The translations under genes and the position numbers were made by a program. Below, one piece after another: positions 46,340-56,425 of a stretch of 64,000 nt of DNA (positions are counted from its first letter, which is position 1; each line of letters begins with the position of its first letter). The notes under the pieces are model-generated. The model searched no databases and had not been told where the DNA came from. It worked only from the letters and a program-made list of their open reading frames with translations. This stretch comes from Methylobacter sp. (GTDB lineage Bacteria > Pseudomonadota > Gammaproteobacteria > Methylococcales > Methylomonadaceae): NCBI RefSeq assembly GCF_030680395.1, contig NZ_JAUXVR010000006.1, forward strand, positions 62,001-126,000, in the 5' to 3' direction.

Positions 46340-47124
46340 CAGCCCAACTTTCTCTGAACCAACAGTTTCTTGGTTTCGGCAATCGCCTTGGCCGGATTCA
46401 AGCCCTTGGGACAGGTATCGGTACAATTCATAATCGTATGGCAACGGTACAATTTAAACGGGTCTTCCAGTTCGTCCAGCCTCTCGCCGGTGTTTTCATC
46501 GCGGCTGTCGACCAGCCAGCGGTAAGCTTGCAGCAAGACCGCAGGACCCAGGTAACGCTCGCTGTTCCACCAATAACTGGGACAACTGGTTGAGCAACAG
46601 GCGCACAGAATACAGTCGTATAATCCATCCAGTTTTTCCCGGTCTTCCTTGCTTTGCAGACGTTCGACGTCGGCAGGCGGCGGGGTTTGGGTTTCTATCC
46701 ACGGCTTGATCGAGGCGTATTGAGCAAAGAAATGGGTCATATCCGCCACCAGATCCTTAACAACCGACATGTGCGGCAACGGATAAATTTTGATGGTGCC
46801 GGTATAAGAGTCGATGGCTTTGGTGCAGGCCAGCGAGTTTTTACCGTTGATGGTCATCGCGCAGGAGCCGCACACCCCTTCGCGGCAAGAACGCCGGAAG
46901 GTTAAGCTGCTGTCGATTTCGTTTTTGATTTTCAGGATAGCGTCCAGCACCATCGGGCCGCAACTGTCCATATCCAACTCAAACGTATCGATGCGCGGGA
47001 TTTCTGAGGAGGAGGGGTCCCAACGATACACTTCAAACCGGCGGATGTTTTTTGCGCTGACAGGCGCTTTAAAGGTTTTTCCTTCGATTAAAACCGAGTT
47101 TTTCGGCAGGGTAAATTCAGCCAT
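46339..47124 (-). CDS. sdhB: Succinate dehydrogenase iron-sulfur subunit
   Basis: This 261-residue subunit carries [2Fe-2S] ligands in [21 protein letters not shown] (split 20+1, about residues 80-100), [4Fe-4S] ligands in [12 protein letters not shown] and [3Fe-4S] ligands in [14 protein letters not shown]. It passes electrons from SdhA FADH2 to quinone at SdhCD. Its start shares one base with the sdhA stop (TAATG) and its stop shares one base with sdhE. Confidence 0.96.
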   Translation of the reverse strand: MAEFTLPKNSVLIEGKTFKAPVSAKNIRRFEVYRWDPSSSEIPRIDTFELDMDSCGPMVLDAILKIKNEIDSSLTFRRSCREGVCGSCAMTINGKNSLACTKAIDSYTGTIKIYPLPHMSVVKDLVADMTHFFAQYASIKPWIETQTPPPADVERLQSKEDREKLDGLYDCILCACCSTSCPSYWWNSERYLGPAVLLQAYRWLVDSRDENTGERLDELEDPFKLYRCHTIMNCTDTCPKGLNPAKAIAETKKLLVQRKLG

Positions 47125-48908
47125 TAGTACACCCTCTCTTTTGGTGGAATTACGTCAACATCGTCGGTTAATGTATACATGTGTACCGGCCTGTAATCGA
47201 TTTTAACCTGATCGTCGATTAACCAGGTCAGGGTGTGCTTCAGCCAGTTTTCGTCGTCGCGCTTCGGGTAATCTTCCCGTGCATGGCCGCCTCGGCTCTC
47301 GGTTCGGTTGCCTGCCGCGTTGATCGCCACGGTGGCTTGGCTGAGCAGGTTATCCAGCTCCAGCGTTTCGACCAGATCGGTATTCCAGATCAACGATTTA
47401 TCGGACACTTTGACGTCGGCAAAGGTTTTTCTGACGTCCGCCATTGCGTTGACGCCTTCGGTCAGCGTGGCGCCGGTTCTGAACACCGCCGCTTTGGCTT
47501 GCATGACTTTTTGCATGTCCAAGCGAATATCGGCGGTACTACGGCTGCCGTTGGCATTGCGGATTTTATCGAAACGGGCGATGGCTTTGTCGCAAGCAGT
47601 GCTCGCCAGCGGTTTTTGCTTTGATCCCGGTTTGATCAGTTCTGCACAGCGTATCGCGGCGGAACGACCGAACACCACCAGATCGAGCAGCGAGTTTGAG
47701 CCCAAGCGGTTCGCGCCATGCACGGAAACGCAGGCCGCCTCGCCAATCGCCATCAAGCCCGGCACTACGCTATCGGGATCGTCGCCCTTCAAGGTCACAA
47801 CTTCGGCTTTGTAATTGGTCGGAATGCCGCCCATGTTGTAATGCACGGTTGGCAGCACCGGAATCGGTTGTTTGGTCACATCGACATTGGCAAAAATCCG
47901 CGAGGTTTCGGAAATCCCCGGCAAGCGTTCGTGAATAATGGCAGGATCAAGATGCTCGATATGCAAATAGAGGTGATCTTTCAGCGGGCCTACACCGCGG
48001 CCTTCGTGAATTTCAATGGTCATTGCGCGACTGACCACATCGCGTGAAGCTAAGTCTTTGGCGGATGGCGCATAGCGTTCCATGAAACGCTCGCCTTGCG
48101 AGTTGGTCAGATAACCGCCCTCGCCTCTTACGCCTTCGGTGATCAAGCAACCTGCGCCGTAAATGCCGGTCGGGTGAAACTGGATGAACTCCATATCCTG
48201 CAACGGCAAACCGGCGCGTAATACCATCGCGTTGCCGTCGCCGGTCACGGTATGCGCCGAGGTGCAGGAAAAAAACGTGCGCCCGTAGCCGCCGGTCGCC
48301 AATACGGTCATTTGGGATTTAAATAAATGCAGGGAGCCGTCATCCAGACACCAGGCTAACACCCCGCGACATTCGCCGTCCTCCATAATCAAATCCAGCG
48401 CGATGTATTCAACGAAGAATTCGGCTTTATGTTTTAGCGACTGCTGATACAAGGTATGCAAAATGGCGTGACCGGTTTTGTCGGCCGCCGCGCAAGTGCG
48501 TTGCGCTTGGCCTTTGCCGAAATGTGTGGTCATGCCGCCGAACGCGCGCTGATAGATTTTGCCGTCGGCGGTACGTGAAAACGGCACACCGTAATGTTCC
48601 AACTCGATCACGGCGGGGATGGCTTCGCGGCACATGTATTCAATCGCATCCTGATCGCCCAGCCAATCGGAGCCTTTGACCGTATCGTACATGTGAAAAC
48701 GCCAGTCGTCTTCGCCCATATTGCCCAGCGCCGCGCTGATACCGCCTTGAGCTGCGACAGTATGGCTGCGGGTTGGAAAGACCTTGGTGATACAGGCGGT
48801 TTTAAGGCCTTTTTCCGCCATCCCCAAGGTAGCGCGCAACCCTGCGCCGCCCGCGCCTACTACAACCACATCGTAAGCATGTTCAATAATTTTATAGTCT
48901 GCGGACAT
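47124..48908 (-). CDS. sdhA: Succinate dehydrogenase flavoprotein subunit
   Basis: This 594-residue subunit oxidises succinate to fumarate. It has [18 protein letters not shown] for FAD, the FAD-linking His in [17 protein letters not shown], and active-site segments [20 protein letters not shown] and [20 protein letters not shown]. Length is normal. The gene starts 3 bp after sdhD. Confidence 0.97.
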   Translation of the reverse strand: MSADYKIIEHAYDVVVVGAGGAGLRATLGMAEKGLKTACITKVFPTRSHTVAAQGGISAALGNMGEDDWRFHMYDTVKGSDWLGDQDAIEYMCREAIPAVIELEHYGVPFSRTADGKIYQRAFGGMTTHFGKGQAQRTCAAADKTGHAILHTLYQQSLKHKAEFFVEYIALDLIMEDGECRGVLAWCLDDGSLHLFKSQMTVLATGGYGRTFFSCTSAHTVTGDGNAMVLRAGLPLQDMEFIQFHPTGIYGAGCLITEGVRGEGGYLTNSQGERFMERYAPSAKDLASRDVVSRAMTIEIHEGRGVGPLKDHLYLHIEHLDPAIIHERLPGISETSRIFANVDVTKQPIPVLPTVHYNMGGIPTNYKAEVVTLKGDDPDSVVPGLMAIGEAACVSVHGANRLGSNSLLDLVVFGRSAAIRCAELIKPGSKQKPLASTACDKAIARFDKIRNANGSRSTADIRLDMQKVMQAKAAVFRTGATLTEGVNAMADVRKTFADVKVSDKSLIWNTDLVETLELDNLLSQATVAINAAGNRTESRGGHAREDYPKRDDENWLKHTLTWLIDDQVKIDYRPVHMYTLTDDVDVIPPKERVY

Positions 48909-48911
48909 GAA

Positions 48912-49292
48912 TCACCCTATCGATACAATGCGAAACACGGCCAGCAAAGCCGCAATCGCCAAAAACAAAAAAAACAGATTTACGGCCCAGATTGAGATGA
49001 TTTTGGGGCCTTCGGCGGCGACATAATCTTCAATTACTACCTGCAAACCCAACGCGGCGTGGTAGAAAGCGGCGATGATCCACACCACGATGCAGATACT
49101 ATTAATCGGCGATGTCAGCCAATCTAAGGTTTGTTGATAGGGAGCCGTCAAGCTCAGCCCCAGAAATTTGATCAGCCAAAAAGACAACGGAATCAGCGCT
49201 ACGGCAGTGACGCGCTGCATCCACCAGTGACCGGTTCCGCTTTTTGCAGAACCCAAGCCCTTAGCCCTGGATAAAGGCGTTCTATAATCCAT
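48912..49292 (-). CDS. sdhD: Succinate dehydrogenase membrane anchor SdhD
   Basis: This 126-residue anchor has three membrane segments and the opening MDYRTPLSRAKGLGSAKSGT typical of this type. The His in FYHAALGLQVVIEDY is the probable heme-region residue. I chose the ATG at 49292, with GGGGG upstream, in preference to one at 49307. It overlaps the end of sdhC by 11 bp. Confidence 0.92.
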   Translation of the reverse strand: MDYRTPLSRAKGLGSAKSGTGHWWMQRVTAVALIPLSFWLIKFLGLSLTAPYQQTLDWLTSPINSICIVVWIIAAFYHAALGLQVVIEDYVAAEGPKIISIWAVNLFFLFLAIAALLAVFRIVSIG

Positions 49293-49671
49293 AATACCCC
49301 CACACAAAAGTCATCAAAGTCAGTGTCAGTGAAGCGACCAGTTCAATCATCGCGTATCGGTTTAGCGTTTCAAGTTCAAAGCTGTTGCCTGCATCCCAAA
49401 TCAAATGCCGAACGCCATGGCACAAATGGAAAAACAGCGCGTAAACAAAGCCCCAGCACACCAGTTTGAGCAGCCACAGATTCATGACTTCCTGCATTGC
49501 GGCGTACGAATCCGCACCGCCTGCCAGCGCCGAGATAACATAAACAAATAAGATCAAACCGGCTGTGAGCATAACGCCGGTCATGCGGTGAGTGATGGAA
49601 ATAATGCCTGTTAAAGGCAATCTGTAGACTTGCAGATGCGGGGATGTGGGTCTGTTAGTATTTATCGCCAT
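49282..49671 (-). CDS. sdhC: Succinate dehydrogenase cytochrome b556 subunit SdhC
   Basis: This 129-residue anchor has three membrane segments. The motifs RPTSPHLQVYRLPLTGIISI and SITHRMTGVML are conserved for SdhC, and the heme ligand His is in HLCHGVRHLIWD. It is the first gene of sdhCDAB-sdhE; the 280 bp upstream holds its promoter. Confidence 0.94.
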   Translation of the reverse strand: MAINTNRPTSPHLQVYRLPLTGIISITHRMTGVMLTAGLILFVYVISALAGGADSYAAMQEVMNLWLLKLVCWGFVYALFFHLCHGVRHLIWDAGNSFELETLNRYAMIELVASLTLTLMTFVWGYYGL

Positions 49672-49953
49672 AGTGTTATCCGGTTGTTGTGTTTACCCAA
49701 TGATCTTCCAAATCAAAAATCGATGCAATAACCGTAGCGCTGAGGAGACTCCAGCTCTTGTTTTAGCCTTCTTTGCCCGTTGCGGCAACGAAGGCTATTA
49801 AACTACATTACTACGTGCATCAGCTGGATTATGTTGTACCACATATTGCAAATGCCCGCTAAGGTAAAAACCGGGATTTATAGCCGGTGAATTCAACCTG
49901 TAAATCTGAAAAATATTGCTAATACCCCTCAAAATACACAATGCGATAAAAAA

Positions 49954-52900
49954 TCACTCTTCTTTATTAATCAAAAAATAAACCACCGGAATCACCAGCA
50001 ATGAAAACAAGGTCGAAGCAAAAATGCCGAAGATAAAGCTCCACGCCAGCCCTGAAAAGATCGGGTCCAGGATAATCACAAACGCGCCGAACATGGCCGC
50101 TCCGGCAGTCAGAAATATCGGCCGCAAACGAATCGCACCGGCTTCAATCAGGGCTTCTGCAAGCGACATATCGGCACGGGCGCGGATGCGTTCGATAAAA
50201 TCGATCAGGATAATCGAGTTGCGTACTACGATACCCGCCAAGGCGATCATGCCGATCATTGCCGTGGCGGTGAAATAGATCGGGTTCGGGTAGCCTGCAA
50301 CAGGCGCAGCAAACAGATTAAGCACCCAAAAGCCCGGCATGATGCCGATGACGGTCAGCGGGATGGCGATCATCATCACCAACGGCACGCTCAATGATCC
50401 GGTTTGACCGACCAGCAGCACATAGATCATCACCAACGCGGCCGCAAAGGCCAAGCCAAGGTCGCGAAATACATCGACGGTGATTTTCCATTCGCCCTCT
50501 CCCGCTAACTCGGCGCTATAACCTTCCGGCAAGGGGCGCTCGGCCAGCACCTCATTCAGATCGAAAACCGCTTCTACCGGGCTTCGCCCGGCCATTCCGG
50601 CAACAACATAATTTACCCGTTGCAGGTTCTTGTGAAAAATAGGCTGGTCTTCGGTTTCTATATTCGCGCTGCCTATTTCACTTAACGGTATCAGATCACC
50701 CTGCCCGGTTTTAACCCGCAACGCCAATAAATCGGCAACGGACGAGCGTAGCGCGCGCGGCAGTTGCAGGGTGATTTCCAGCGGTTGGCGTTCACTGTCG
50801 ATATGAACAATGCCGACCGTCTGGCCTGCGGCGGCAATGCGCAGTGTTTCTGCAACTTGCGCGACACTGATGCCGGACAAGGCGGCTTTCTCCCGATCCA
50901 GATGAAAATGCACCTTGTCATGTTGCGCTTCGGAATAATCGTCGACATCGACCACGCCTTCGGTTTTTTCCATATCGGCCCGGACGCGTTTGGATACGGC
51001 GACCAAACTGTCAATGCCGGCTTCAGGCGGCCCATAAACTTCAGCAACCAGATCGGAAAGCACCGGCGGCCCCGGCGGAATCTCCACAATTTTAAGGTTT
51101 GCGCCGTATTGCTTACCGAGCCGTTCTATTTCGGGCCGGATACGCAGAGCGATTTCGTGCGATTGCTGCTCACGCCGGTCTTTGGCTAATAGATTGATTC
51201 TGACTTCACCGACATAGCCGCCGCTACGCAAATAATAATGCCGAACCATACCGTTAAAATCCATCGGCGCGGCCAAACCGGTATAGGTTTGATAATCGGT
51301 GACTTCGTTGACGGTGGCAAGATAGCTGCCCAAGGCGTGCGCGACTTCATCGGTTTGCTCAAGCGTCGAGCCGCGCGGCATATCGATCATGATTTGCAGT
51401 TCGTTTTTATTGTCGAACGGCAATAACTTGAGCGGAACGGCGCGGGTAACAGCCAGCAGGGTCGAGCCGACAAAGGCTATCAGTACGATCAGCAAGAATA
51501 ACTTGGCGCGTCCCGAAGTCGCCAGCAAAGGCCCGAGCGCCGCGCGATAAGTCCGATAGATAAAAGTCTGTTTAAGCTCTAACGGCGCTTCGTCGCTGTG
51601 GTTGTGATATTCGCTTTGCAGCAGTTTGAAACTCGCCCAAGGCGTCACGGTAAAGGCAACGATCAGGGAAACAATCATCGCTATCGGCACGTTAAAAGCC
51701 ATCGGCGCCATGTACGGCCCCATCATGCCGGTAATAAAAAACATCGGCAGAAATGACACTATGACAGTAAAAGTAGCCAGAATGGTTGGCGGCCTGACTT
51801 CATCGACCGCGGTCAACAGTGCTTGAAGCGGCGATTCCTTGCGTAATTTATAGTGCCTGTGGATGTTTTCGACATCGACGATCGGGTCGTCGACCAGCAG
51901 ACCCAGCGACAGAATCAACGCAAACAGGGTGACCCGGTTGATGGTGTAGCCGGAGATATAATCCAGCAACAAGGTCAGCGCCAGGGTCATCGGCACCGCG
52001 ATCGACACGATAAACGACTCTTTCAGCCCCAGCGAAAATGCCAGCAGCACCACGATAATCACGATCGCAAAACTCAAATGCTTAACCAGTTCGTTGACTT
52101 TGTGGTTGGCGGTTTCGCCGTAATCGCGGCTGATGCTCAGCAAAACATCCTCGGGGATCAAGGTGCCGTGCAGTTTTTCTGCGGTGGCGATAACCGCTTC
52201 GGCGACATTCACCGCATTGCTGCCTTTACGCTTGGCGACGGCAAGGGTGACCATCTGCCGCTCCTGCCCGACTTGCGGCTTGTTGCCGGTGGCGTGGCCT
52301 ATCGTCGGCATCTCATCAACCGCAGGGCCGAAGCCGATGCGGGTGTAATGATCGACATCGGCCGGGCCGTCTTCAATGCGCGCCACATCGCGCAGGTAAA
52401 CAGGCCGCCCTGCAACGCTTTTAATGACGGTCGCGCCGACTTCGTCCGACGACTCAAAATGCGGCCCGGCTTCCAGCAGGATTTCACGGTTGCCGCGTTC
52501 AATATTGCCGACTTGCAGATTGACGTTGGCATTAGCCAGCGCCTGGGTAATTTCAAGCAAGGTTACGCCGTGCGCAGCCAGTGCGGCCGGATTCGCATAG
52601 ATAGAAACCCGCCGCTGTTCGCCGCCGACAACCCAGCTTTTACCGACATCGCCGACACTTCTCAGCGAGATAATCAGCTCGTCGGCGATACGACGCAAGG
52701 CCATCGAATCGTACAATTCATTCTGCGCGGACAGCGTCAGCAACACGATGGGCACGTTATCGATTTCAACCGGCGACACTTTCCAGTGCGTTACGCCCGG
52801 CGGAATCAGGTTCTGGTTGGACATCAGCCTGTCCCAGGTCTTGACCAGGCTGTCCTCAAAATCCTGGCCGACGAAATAACGCACGGTAACAAGCGCCGCA

Positions 52901-53199
52901 CCGGGTTTGGAGACGGAATATACATATTCGACGCCTTCAAGCTGTTTGAGCAAAACTTCCAGCGGCGTGGCGACCAGTTTTTCGACTTCTTCGCTGGAAG
53001 CGCCCGGATATTCAACCAGCACGTCCATCACCGGCACGACGATCTGCGGGTCTTCTTCGCGGGGCGTCAGGATCAGCGCCGCCGCTCCCGCCAACAGCGA
53101 AATGATCAGGAACAGGATGGACAGTTGGGAGGTGGTAAAGATTTCGACAATTTTGGTCGTCAATCCACGCTTGGGGCTTTGGTTTTGCAGGTCGTCCAT
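49954..53199 (-). CDS. RND efflux transporter, inner-membrane permease
   Basis: This 1081-residue protein is of AcrB/HAE1 type: twelve membrane segments and two large periplasmic loops. The proton-relay Asp pair is in GLLVDDPIVDVENIH, and GRSPVEAVFDLNEVL is typical of the second loop. Metal-type (CusA) markers are not evident, so a drug or organic solute is more likely. The start shares one base with the stop of the adaptor gene (TAATG). It is the last gene of tolC-MFP-RND. Confidence 0.92.
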   Translation of the reverse strand: MDDLQNQSPKRGLTTKIVEIFTTSQLSILFLIISLLAGAAALILTPREEDPQIVVPVMDVLVEYPGASSEEVEKLVATPLEVLLKQLEGVEYVYSVSKPGAALVTVRYFVGQDFEDSLVKTWDRLMSNQNLIPPGVTHWKVSPVEIDNVPIVLLTLSAQNELYDSMALRRIADELIISLRSVGDVGKSWVVGGEQRRVSIYANPAALAAHGVTLLEITQALANANVNLQVGNIERGNREILLEAGPHFESSDEVGATVIKSVAGRPVYLRDVARIEDGPADVDHYTRIGFGPAVDEMPTIGHATGNKPQVGQERQMVTLAVAKRKGSNAVNVAEAVIATAEKLHGTLIPEDVLLSISRDYGETANHKVNELVKHLSFAIVIIVVLLAFSLGLKESFIVSIAVPMTLALTLLLDYISGYTINRVTLFALILSLGLLVDDPIVDVENIHRHYKLRKESPLQALLTAVDEVRPPTILATFTVIVSFLPMFFITGMMGPYMAPMAFNVPIAMIVSLIVAFTVTPWASFKLLQSEYHNHSDEAPLELKQTFIYRTYRAALGPLLATSGRAKLFLLIVLIAFVGSTLLAVTRAVPLKLLPFDNKNELQIMIDMPRGSTLEQTDEVAHALGSYLATVNEVTDYQTYTGLAAPMDFNGMVRHYYLRSGGYVGEVRINLLAKDRREQQSHEIALRIRPEIERLGKQYGANLKIVEIPPGPPVLSDLVAEVYGPPEAGIDSLVAVSKRVRADMEKTEGVVDVDDYSEAQHDKVHFHLDREKAALSGISVAQVAETLRIAAAGQTVGIVHIDSERQPLEITLQLPRALRSSVADLLALRVKTGQGDLIPLSEIGSANIETEDQPIFHKNLQRVNYVVAGMAGRSPVEAVFDLNEVLAERPLPEGYSAELAGEGEWKITVDVFRDLGLAFAAALVMIYVLLVGQTGSLSVPLVMMIAIPLTVIGIMPGFWVLNLFAAPVAGYPNPIYFTATAMIGMIALAGIVVRNSIILIDFIERIRARADMSLAEALIEAGAIRLRPIFLTAGAAMFGAFVIILDPIFSGLAWSFIFGIFASTLFSLLVIPVVYFLINKEE

Positions 53200-54284
53200 T
53201 ATTGTGCCTGCTGCGGATGGATTAGGACGGTTTCACCGGCATGCAGACCGGAAATAACCTCAATCCGGTCGCCAAAGGTTTTGCCGGTTCTGATATGGCG
53301 CATCAGCTGTCGGCCTTCCGATAATACCTTGACCACTTCCAGTTGACCGATATGTTGCACGGCACTGGCGGGAATCAATAAGGCTTCGTGTTGACCGCAC
53401 GCTTGTTCCAGCCAGCCGAAATATCCCGGTTGCAAGCCAGTCATTGCAGGCAGTGCGATTTTAATCAGCTGGGTGCGGGTTTGCGGGTCGACTTCGGGAC
53501 TGACCTCGTCAATTTGCGCGCTGGTTGTCAGGCCCAGGCTGTCGATGCGCACTTTAACATCCATGCCGACGCTGTAACGTCCGGCGCAGGTGCTCGGCAC
53601 ATCGGCTTCAAGCCTTAAGCCTTGCGGCGTTTGTAAAGTCACCACGGGTACGCCGGGCAATCCCATATCGCCGGGTTCTTTAAGACGCTTCACAACAATA
53701 CCGTCAAAAGGCGCAAGTAACACCGTATCGGCCAAATGCGATCTGATTTCAGCGACAGAGCTTGCGGCCTGATTGACACCGGCTTGCACCTCTTTTGCCC
53801 TGGCGACTACGGCATCAAAATTTTCCCGGGTCGCAGCTTCTTTGCTGTACAAGCTGCGGGTGCGCTGTTCATCTGCTTTGGCGCGGCTTGCCTGGGCATT
53901 GGCTCCGGCAAGCGCTGCCAGTGCTGCATTTTCCTGAGCCTTAACATCGCGTTCATCGAGTCGGGCGATGACGTCGCCTTTTTTGACTTTGTCGCCTGCA
54001 TTGACCTTGATCTCGATAATCCGAGCTGTCATTTTGGGGGCTATATTGGCAACGGTTCTTGATCTTACCGTGCCCGGCCATGCCAGAATATCGTCCACCT
54101 GCTTTTTTTCGACAACAGCCGTGTCACTTTTCTGCGTGTTTGAAGCGCTAGCCAACGGACTTGATCCGGGCGGCACTTTGCTGACAAAACTGCCCTGCAT
54201 ATAAAGCATTAGCAGAATCAAGGCTAAAACGGCTACGGAAATAGTAACAATTTTGTTGATATTTTTGGGTTCGGTTTGAGACAT
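53199..54284 (-). CDS. RND efflux periplasmic adaptor (MFP)
   Basis: This 361-residue membrane-fusion protein has an N-terminal membrane anchor (about 12-30: VTISVAVLALILLMLYM), a lipoyl/barrel-sandwich domain split around a helical hairpin (AGDKVKKGDVIARLDERDVK ... APFDGIVVKRLKEPGD) and beta-barrel domains. It joins the RND pump to the outer-membrane channel. The gene lies 83 bp after the channel gene, with a hairpin between them, and overlaps the pump gene by one base. Confidence 0.93.
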   Translation of the reverse strand: MSQTEPKNINKIVTISVAVLALILLMLYMQGSFVSKVPPGSSPLASASNTQKSDTAVVEKKQVDDILAWPGTVRSRTVANIAPKMTARIIEIKVNAGDKVKKGDVIARLDERDVKAQENAALAALAGANAQASRAKADEQRTRSLYSKEAATRENFDAVVARAKEVQAGVNQAASSVAEIRSHLADTVLLAPFDGIVVKRLKEPGDMGLPGVPVVTLQTPQGLRLEADVPSTCAGRYSVGMDVKVRIDSLGLTTSAQIDEVSPEVDPQTRTQLIKIALPAMTGLQPGYFGWLEQACGQHEALLIPASAVQHIGQLEVVKVLSEGRQLMRHIRTGKTFGDRIEVISGLHAGETVLIHPQQAQ

Positions 54285-54335
54285 AAGGTTTCCTTTGTCT
54301 TAAAAAACATTTGTCCACGAAAGACACGAAAAATT

Positions 54336-54365
54336 ATCGTTCCCACGCTCCGGCGTGGGAGCGAT
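54336..54365. repeat. REP-like hairpin between tolC-like and MFP genes
   Basis: ATCGTTCCCACGC, loop TCCG, then GCGTGGGAGCGAT give a 13 bp stem with one mismatch. This wording (GTTCCCACGC..GCGTGGGA) is a common intergenic palindrome in gammaproteobacteria. Located inside the operon, it may modulate mRNA stability or partly terminate. Confidence 0.7.
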
Positions 54366-54367
54366 AG

Positions 54368-55774
54368 TTATTTCCAATCGCCGACTGCTTTTTTCAATGC
54401 AGCTTCAGCGCTCAAGGCATCGTAATGCGCTGCAATCGTGTTGGAGTGGGCTTTATTCCTGGCAACCTCCGATTCGATATAACGGGTAACCGTGACTGTT
54501 TCAGCCCGTCTTTCCTCATTAACCAGTCTTAACGCTTCGTCGGCAGCTCGCACCGATGCTTCGGTAACGCGCATGCGCGCCAAGGCTTCTTCCAGTTTCA
54601 GGAACGCAATTTTGACTTCCTGCTCGATGGCCAGTTTGGTTTTGCGTTCCGTTTCCCGTGCTTCGGCGGCTTTTCGCTCCGCAGCGCTGACGCGATTTTT
54701 GGTTTCCAGCCCGGAAAATAAATCCATTTCGACGCTGACTCCAGCGGTGACGTTATCTTTGCTACCCGAAAATCCGGGGGATTGGCTGTTTTGACCGTAA
54801 CTGACATAAGCATCCGCTTTAGGCAAATAAGCGCCCTGCTCGCTTTTGATCCGGCGCTGGCTGATGTCCACCTGATTGGCGGCCGCTTTAACTTCCGGAC
54901 GTTGCGTCATCGCAAGTTCAAGCAAGTCATTAAACGATGTCGTCAACTTGGGTTCGGGCAGCGTCGAAGACGTCGATGCGACAGTAAACGCTTGCTCCGC
55001 AGATAGACCCAGCAAGGTAGCGATGCCGGTTTTAGCCAGCTCGATGCCGTTGGCGGCCCTGATTTGGGCTTCCTGGGCTTCAGCCGCTTTCACTTCCAGC
55101 GATAAAACATCGGATTTAAGGACGGTTCCGGCCTCATACCGCAGTTTCGTTTGCTTTAACTCGCTGGCAATTGCCGAAATGGAATCTTGCGCAACTTTAT
55201 GCGCTTCCTGCGCGGCCAAATACGCATAATAGGAAGCAGTTACAGCTTCAATCAACGCATTACGCACTGACGAGCGTTCAAATTCAGCCGCGCTTATGCC
55301 CAACTCCGCCGCTTTGCTGTTTTGGTAATCCTGACCGCCACGAAACAAAGACAGTTTTCCTATGATTTCGGGGCGAAAGTTTTGTCGATAACCGGGATTG
55401 TTAATGTTATTGATCGAGTTGGCATTAAAATCCCGTTGCGCCACAATCATCGAAAAGACTTGCGCAGGATTGTTGGAATGATCGTAGCCGACCTTGGCGG
55501 TGACTTGCGGATAAAACGCAGACAGTGCCACGCCTAACTGGGCTTCGGCTTGGCTGATGCGTTCCGTGGCGATTTGCAGATCGGGATTGTTGCTTAATGC
55601 GTAATCAATAGCCTGATCCAACGTAAAAGACTGGCTGGTCGATTTTTCCGGGGCCGTTTTTTCGGCAGGATTTTTGGAAACATGATCCGCTACGGCTGGC
55701 AAGTTCGATAGTATGAATATCGGTAATAGACTTAATGCCAGTTTGTTTTTTATTGTTTTAAGCATCATCTTCAC
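54368..55774 (-). CDS. TolC-family outer-membrane efflux channel
   Basis: This 468-residue protein has a signal peptide (KLALSLLPIFILSNLPAVA, cleavage near residue 29) and the two OEP repeats typical of TolC channels: SFTLDQAIDYALSNNPDLQ at about 50 and LELAMTQRPEVKAAANQ at about 290. Long alpha-helical stretches follow. No lipobox is seen. It is the first gene of the efflux operon. Copy B of the MITE-like element lies 60 bp upstream of its start, within its probable promoter region. Confidence 0.9.
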   Translation of the reverse strand: MKMMLKTIKNKLALSLLPIFILSNLPAVADHVSKNPAEKTAPEKSTSQSFTLDQAIDYALSNNPDLQIATERISQAEAQLGVALSAFYPQVTAKVGYDHSNNPAQVFSMIVAQRDFNANSINNINNPGYRQNFRPEIIGKLSLFRGGQDYQNSKAAELGISAAEFERSSVRNALIEAVTASYYAYLAAQEAHKVAQDSISAIASELKQTKLRYEAGTVLKSDVLSLEVKAAEAQEAQIRAANGIELAKTGIATLLGLSAEQAFTVASTSSTLPEPKLTTSFNDLLELAMTQRPEVKAAANQVDISQRRIKSEQGAYLPKADAYVSYGQNSQSPGFSGSKDNVTAGVSVEMDLFSGLETKNRVSAAERKAAEARETERKTKLAIEQEVKIAFLKLEEALARMRVTEASVRAADEALRLVNEERRAETVTVTRYIESEVARNKAHSNTIAAHYDALSAEAALKKAVGDWK

Positions 55775-55834
55775 GTACCTGTGTCAGGTTTAACAATACC
55801 CATTTAAAATTTATATTCACCACGAAAGCATGAA

Positions 55835-55980
55835 CGCCTGCACGGACAGGAAATGATCCAGTCATTTCTCTGCATTCCCCACATCCCTGTGGGTTATGCA
55901 GGAGGTAGAGCAACTCAGGGCAGAAAAATGCTCCTGCATTTTCTGCATTCATTACATCCATGTAACTTAGCAGTTGCCGA
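55835..55980 (-). mobile_element. MITE-like element, copy B
   Basis: A 146 bp element nearly identical to copy A (44860-45006) but in reverse orientation. It begins ACGCCTGCACGGACAGGAAA and ends CTTAGCAGTTGCCGA. It lies in the 449 bp spacer upstream of the tolC-like gene, beside a second unrelated palindrome (56062-56124). Confidence 0.8.
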
Positions 55981-56061
55981 GAGCACGACGGATTATGCTT
56001 TTCGGCTTCCGATCTTAAGGCAGAACAAGTTACTAAGGCATACACATTAATTTAAGCAATT

Positions 56062-56124
56062 ACCATGAAGAGCATGAAGGACATGAAGAGTTAAATCCTT
56101 CATGTCCTTCATGCTCTTCATGGT
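56062..56124. repeat. Perfect 27 bp inverted repeat
   Basis: Arms 56062-56088 and 56098-56124 are perfectly complementary and enclose a 9 nt loop. Each arm is itself made of short ATGAAGG/ATGAAGA repeats (ACCATGAAGAGCATGAAGG). It may end transcripts from both sides, as it lies between the tolC-like gene start and the DUF2892 gene end, but neither side has a good T run. Confidence 0.8.
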
Positions 56125-56223
56125 TTAAAAATAAAACTTGCGGAGTATTTTTCATAGTCATTCCTAACCCGCTTTTTCTTCGTGTCCTTCGTGCCTTCGT
56201 GGTGAAAATATAACTCTAAACAA

Positions 56224-56424
56224 TCAGAATGCACTACCCGGCTTAACGCCCAACTTTTTAAGTATGATGGCCATCGGGCAAAACCCCGTAAATGCCGATT
56301 GCAATAAATTGGCGCCGACAAAAGCAGTGAACCATAGCCACAACTCGGAATGGTAATGCGCCAGCAACAAGCTGATCAGGATAAAACTGCCGGCAACGGC
56401 AAAAACGACGCGATCAATAGTCAT
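56224..56424 (-). CDS. DUF2892 small membrane protein
   Basis: This 66-residue protein has two membrane segments (about 6-24 and 30-46) and the family ending [20 protein letters not shown], with the conserved FCP. DUF2892 is also found as the membrane half of the rhodanese YgaP and often near sulfur genes. Its ATG is one base after the stop of the SQR-like gene, so the two are coupled. A role in sulfide or sulfane-sulfur handling is inferred from context. Confidence 0.85.
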   Translation of the reverse strand: MTIDRVVFAVAGSFILISLLLAHYHSELWLWFTAFVGANLLQSAFTGFCPMAIILKKLGVKPGSAF

Positions 56425-56425
56425 C

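Noticed and set aside
51853-53346. Plus-strand open frame of 497 codons
   Set aside because: It lies antisense to the RND permease gene, is rich in Asp, Arg and Gln of shadow type and has no recognisable domain.
55758-56045. 95-codon minus-strand frame
   Set aside because: It mostly translates the MITE-like element copy B; not a gene.
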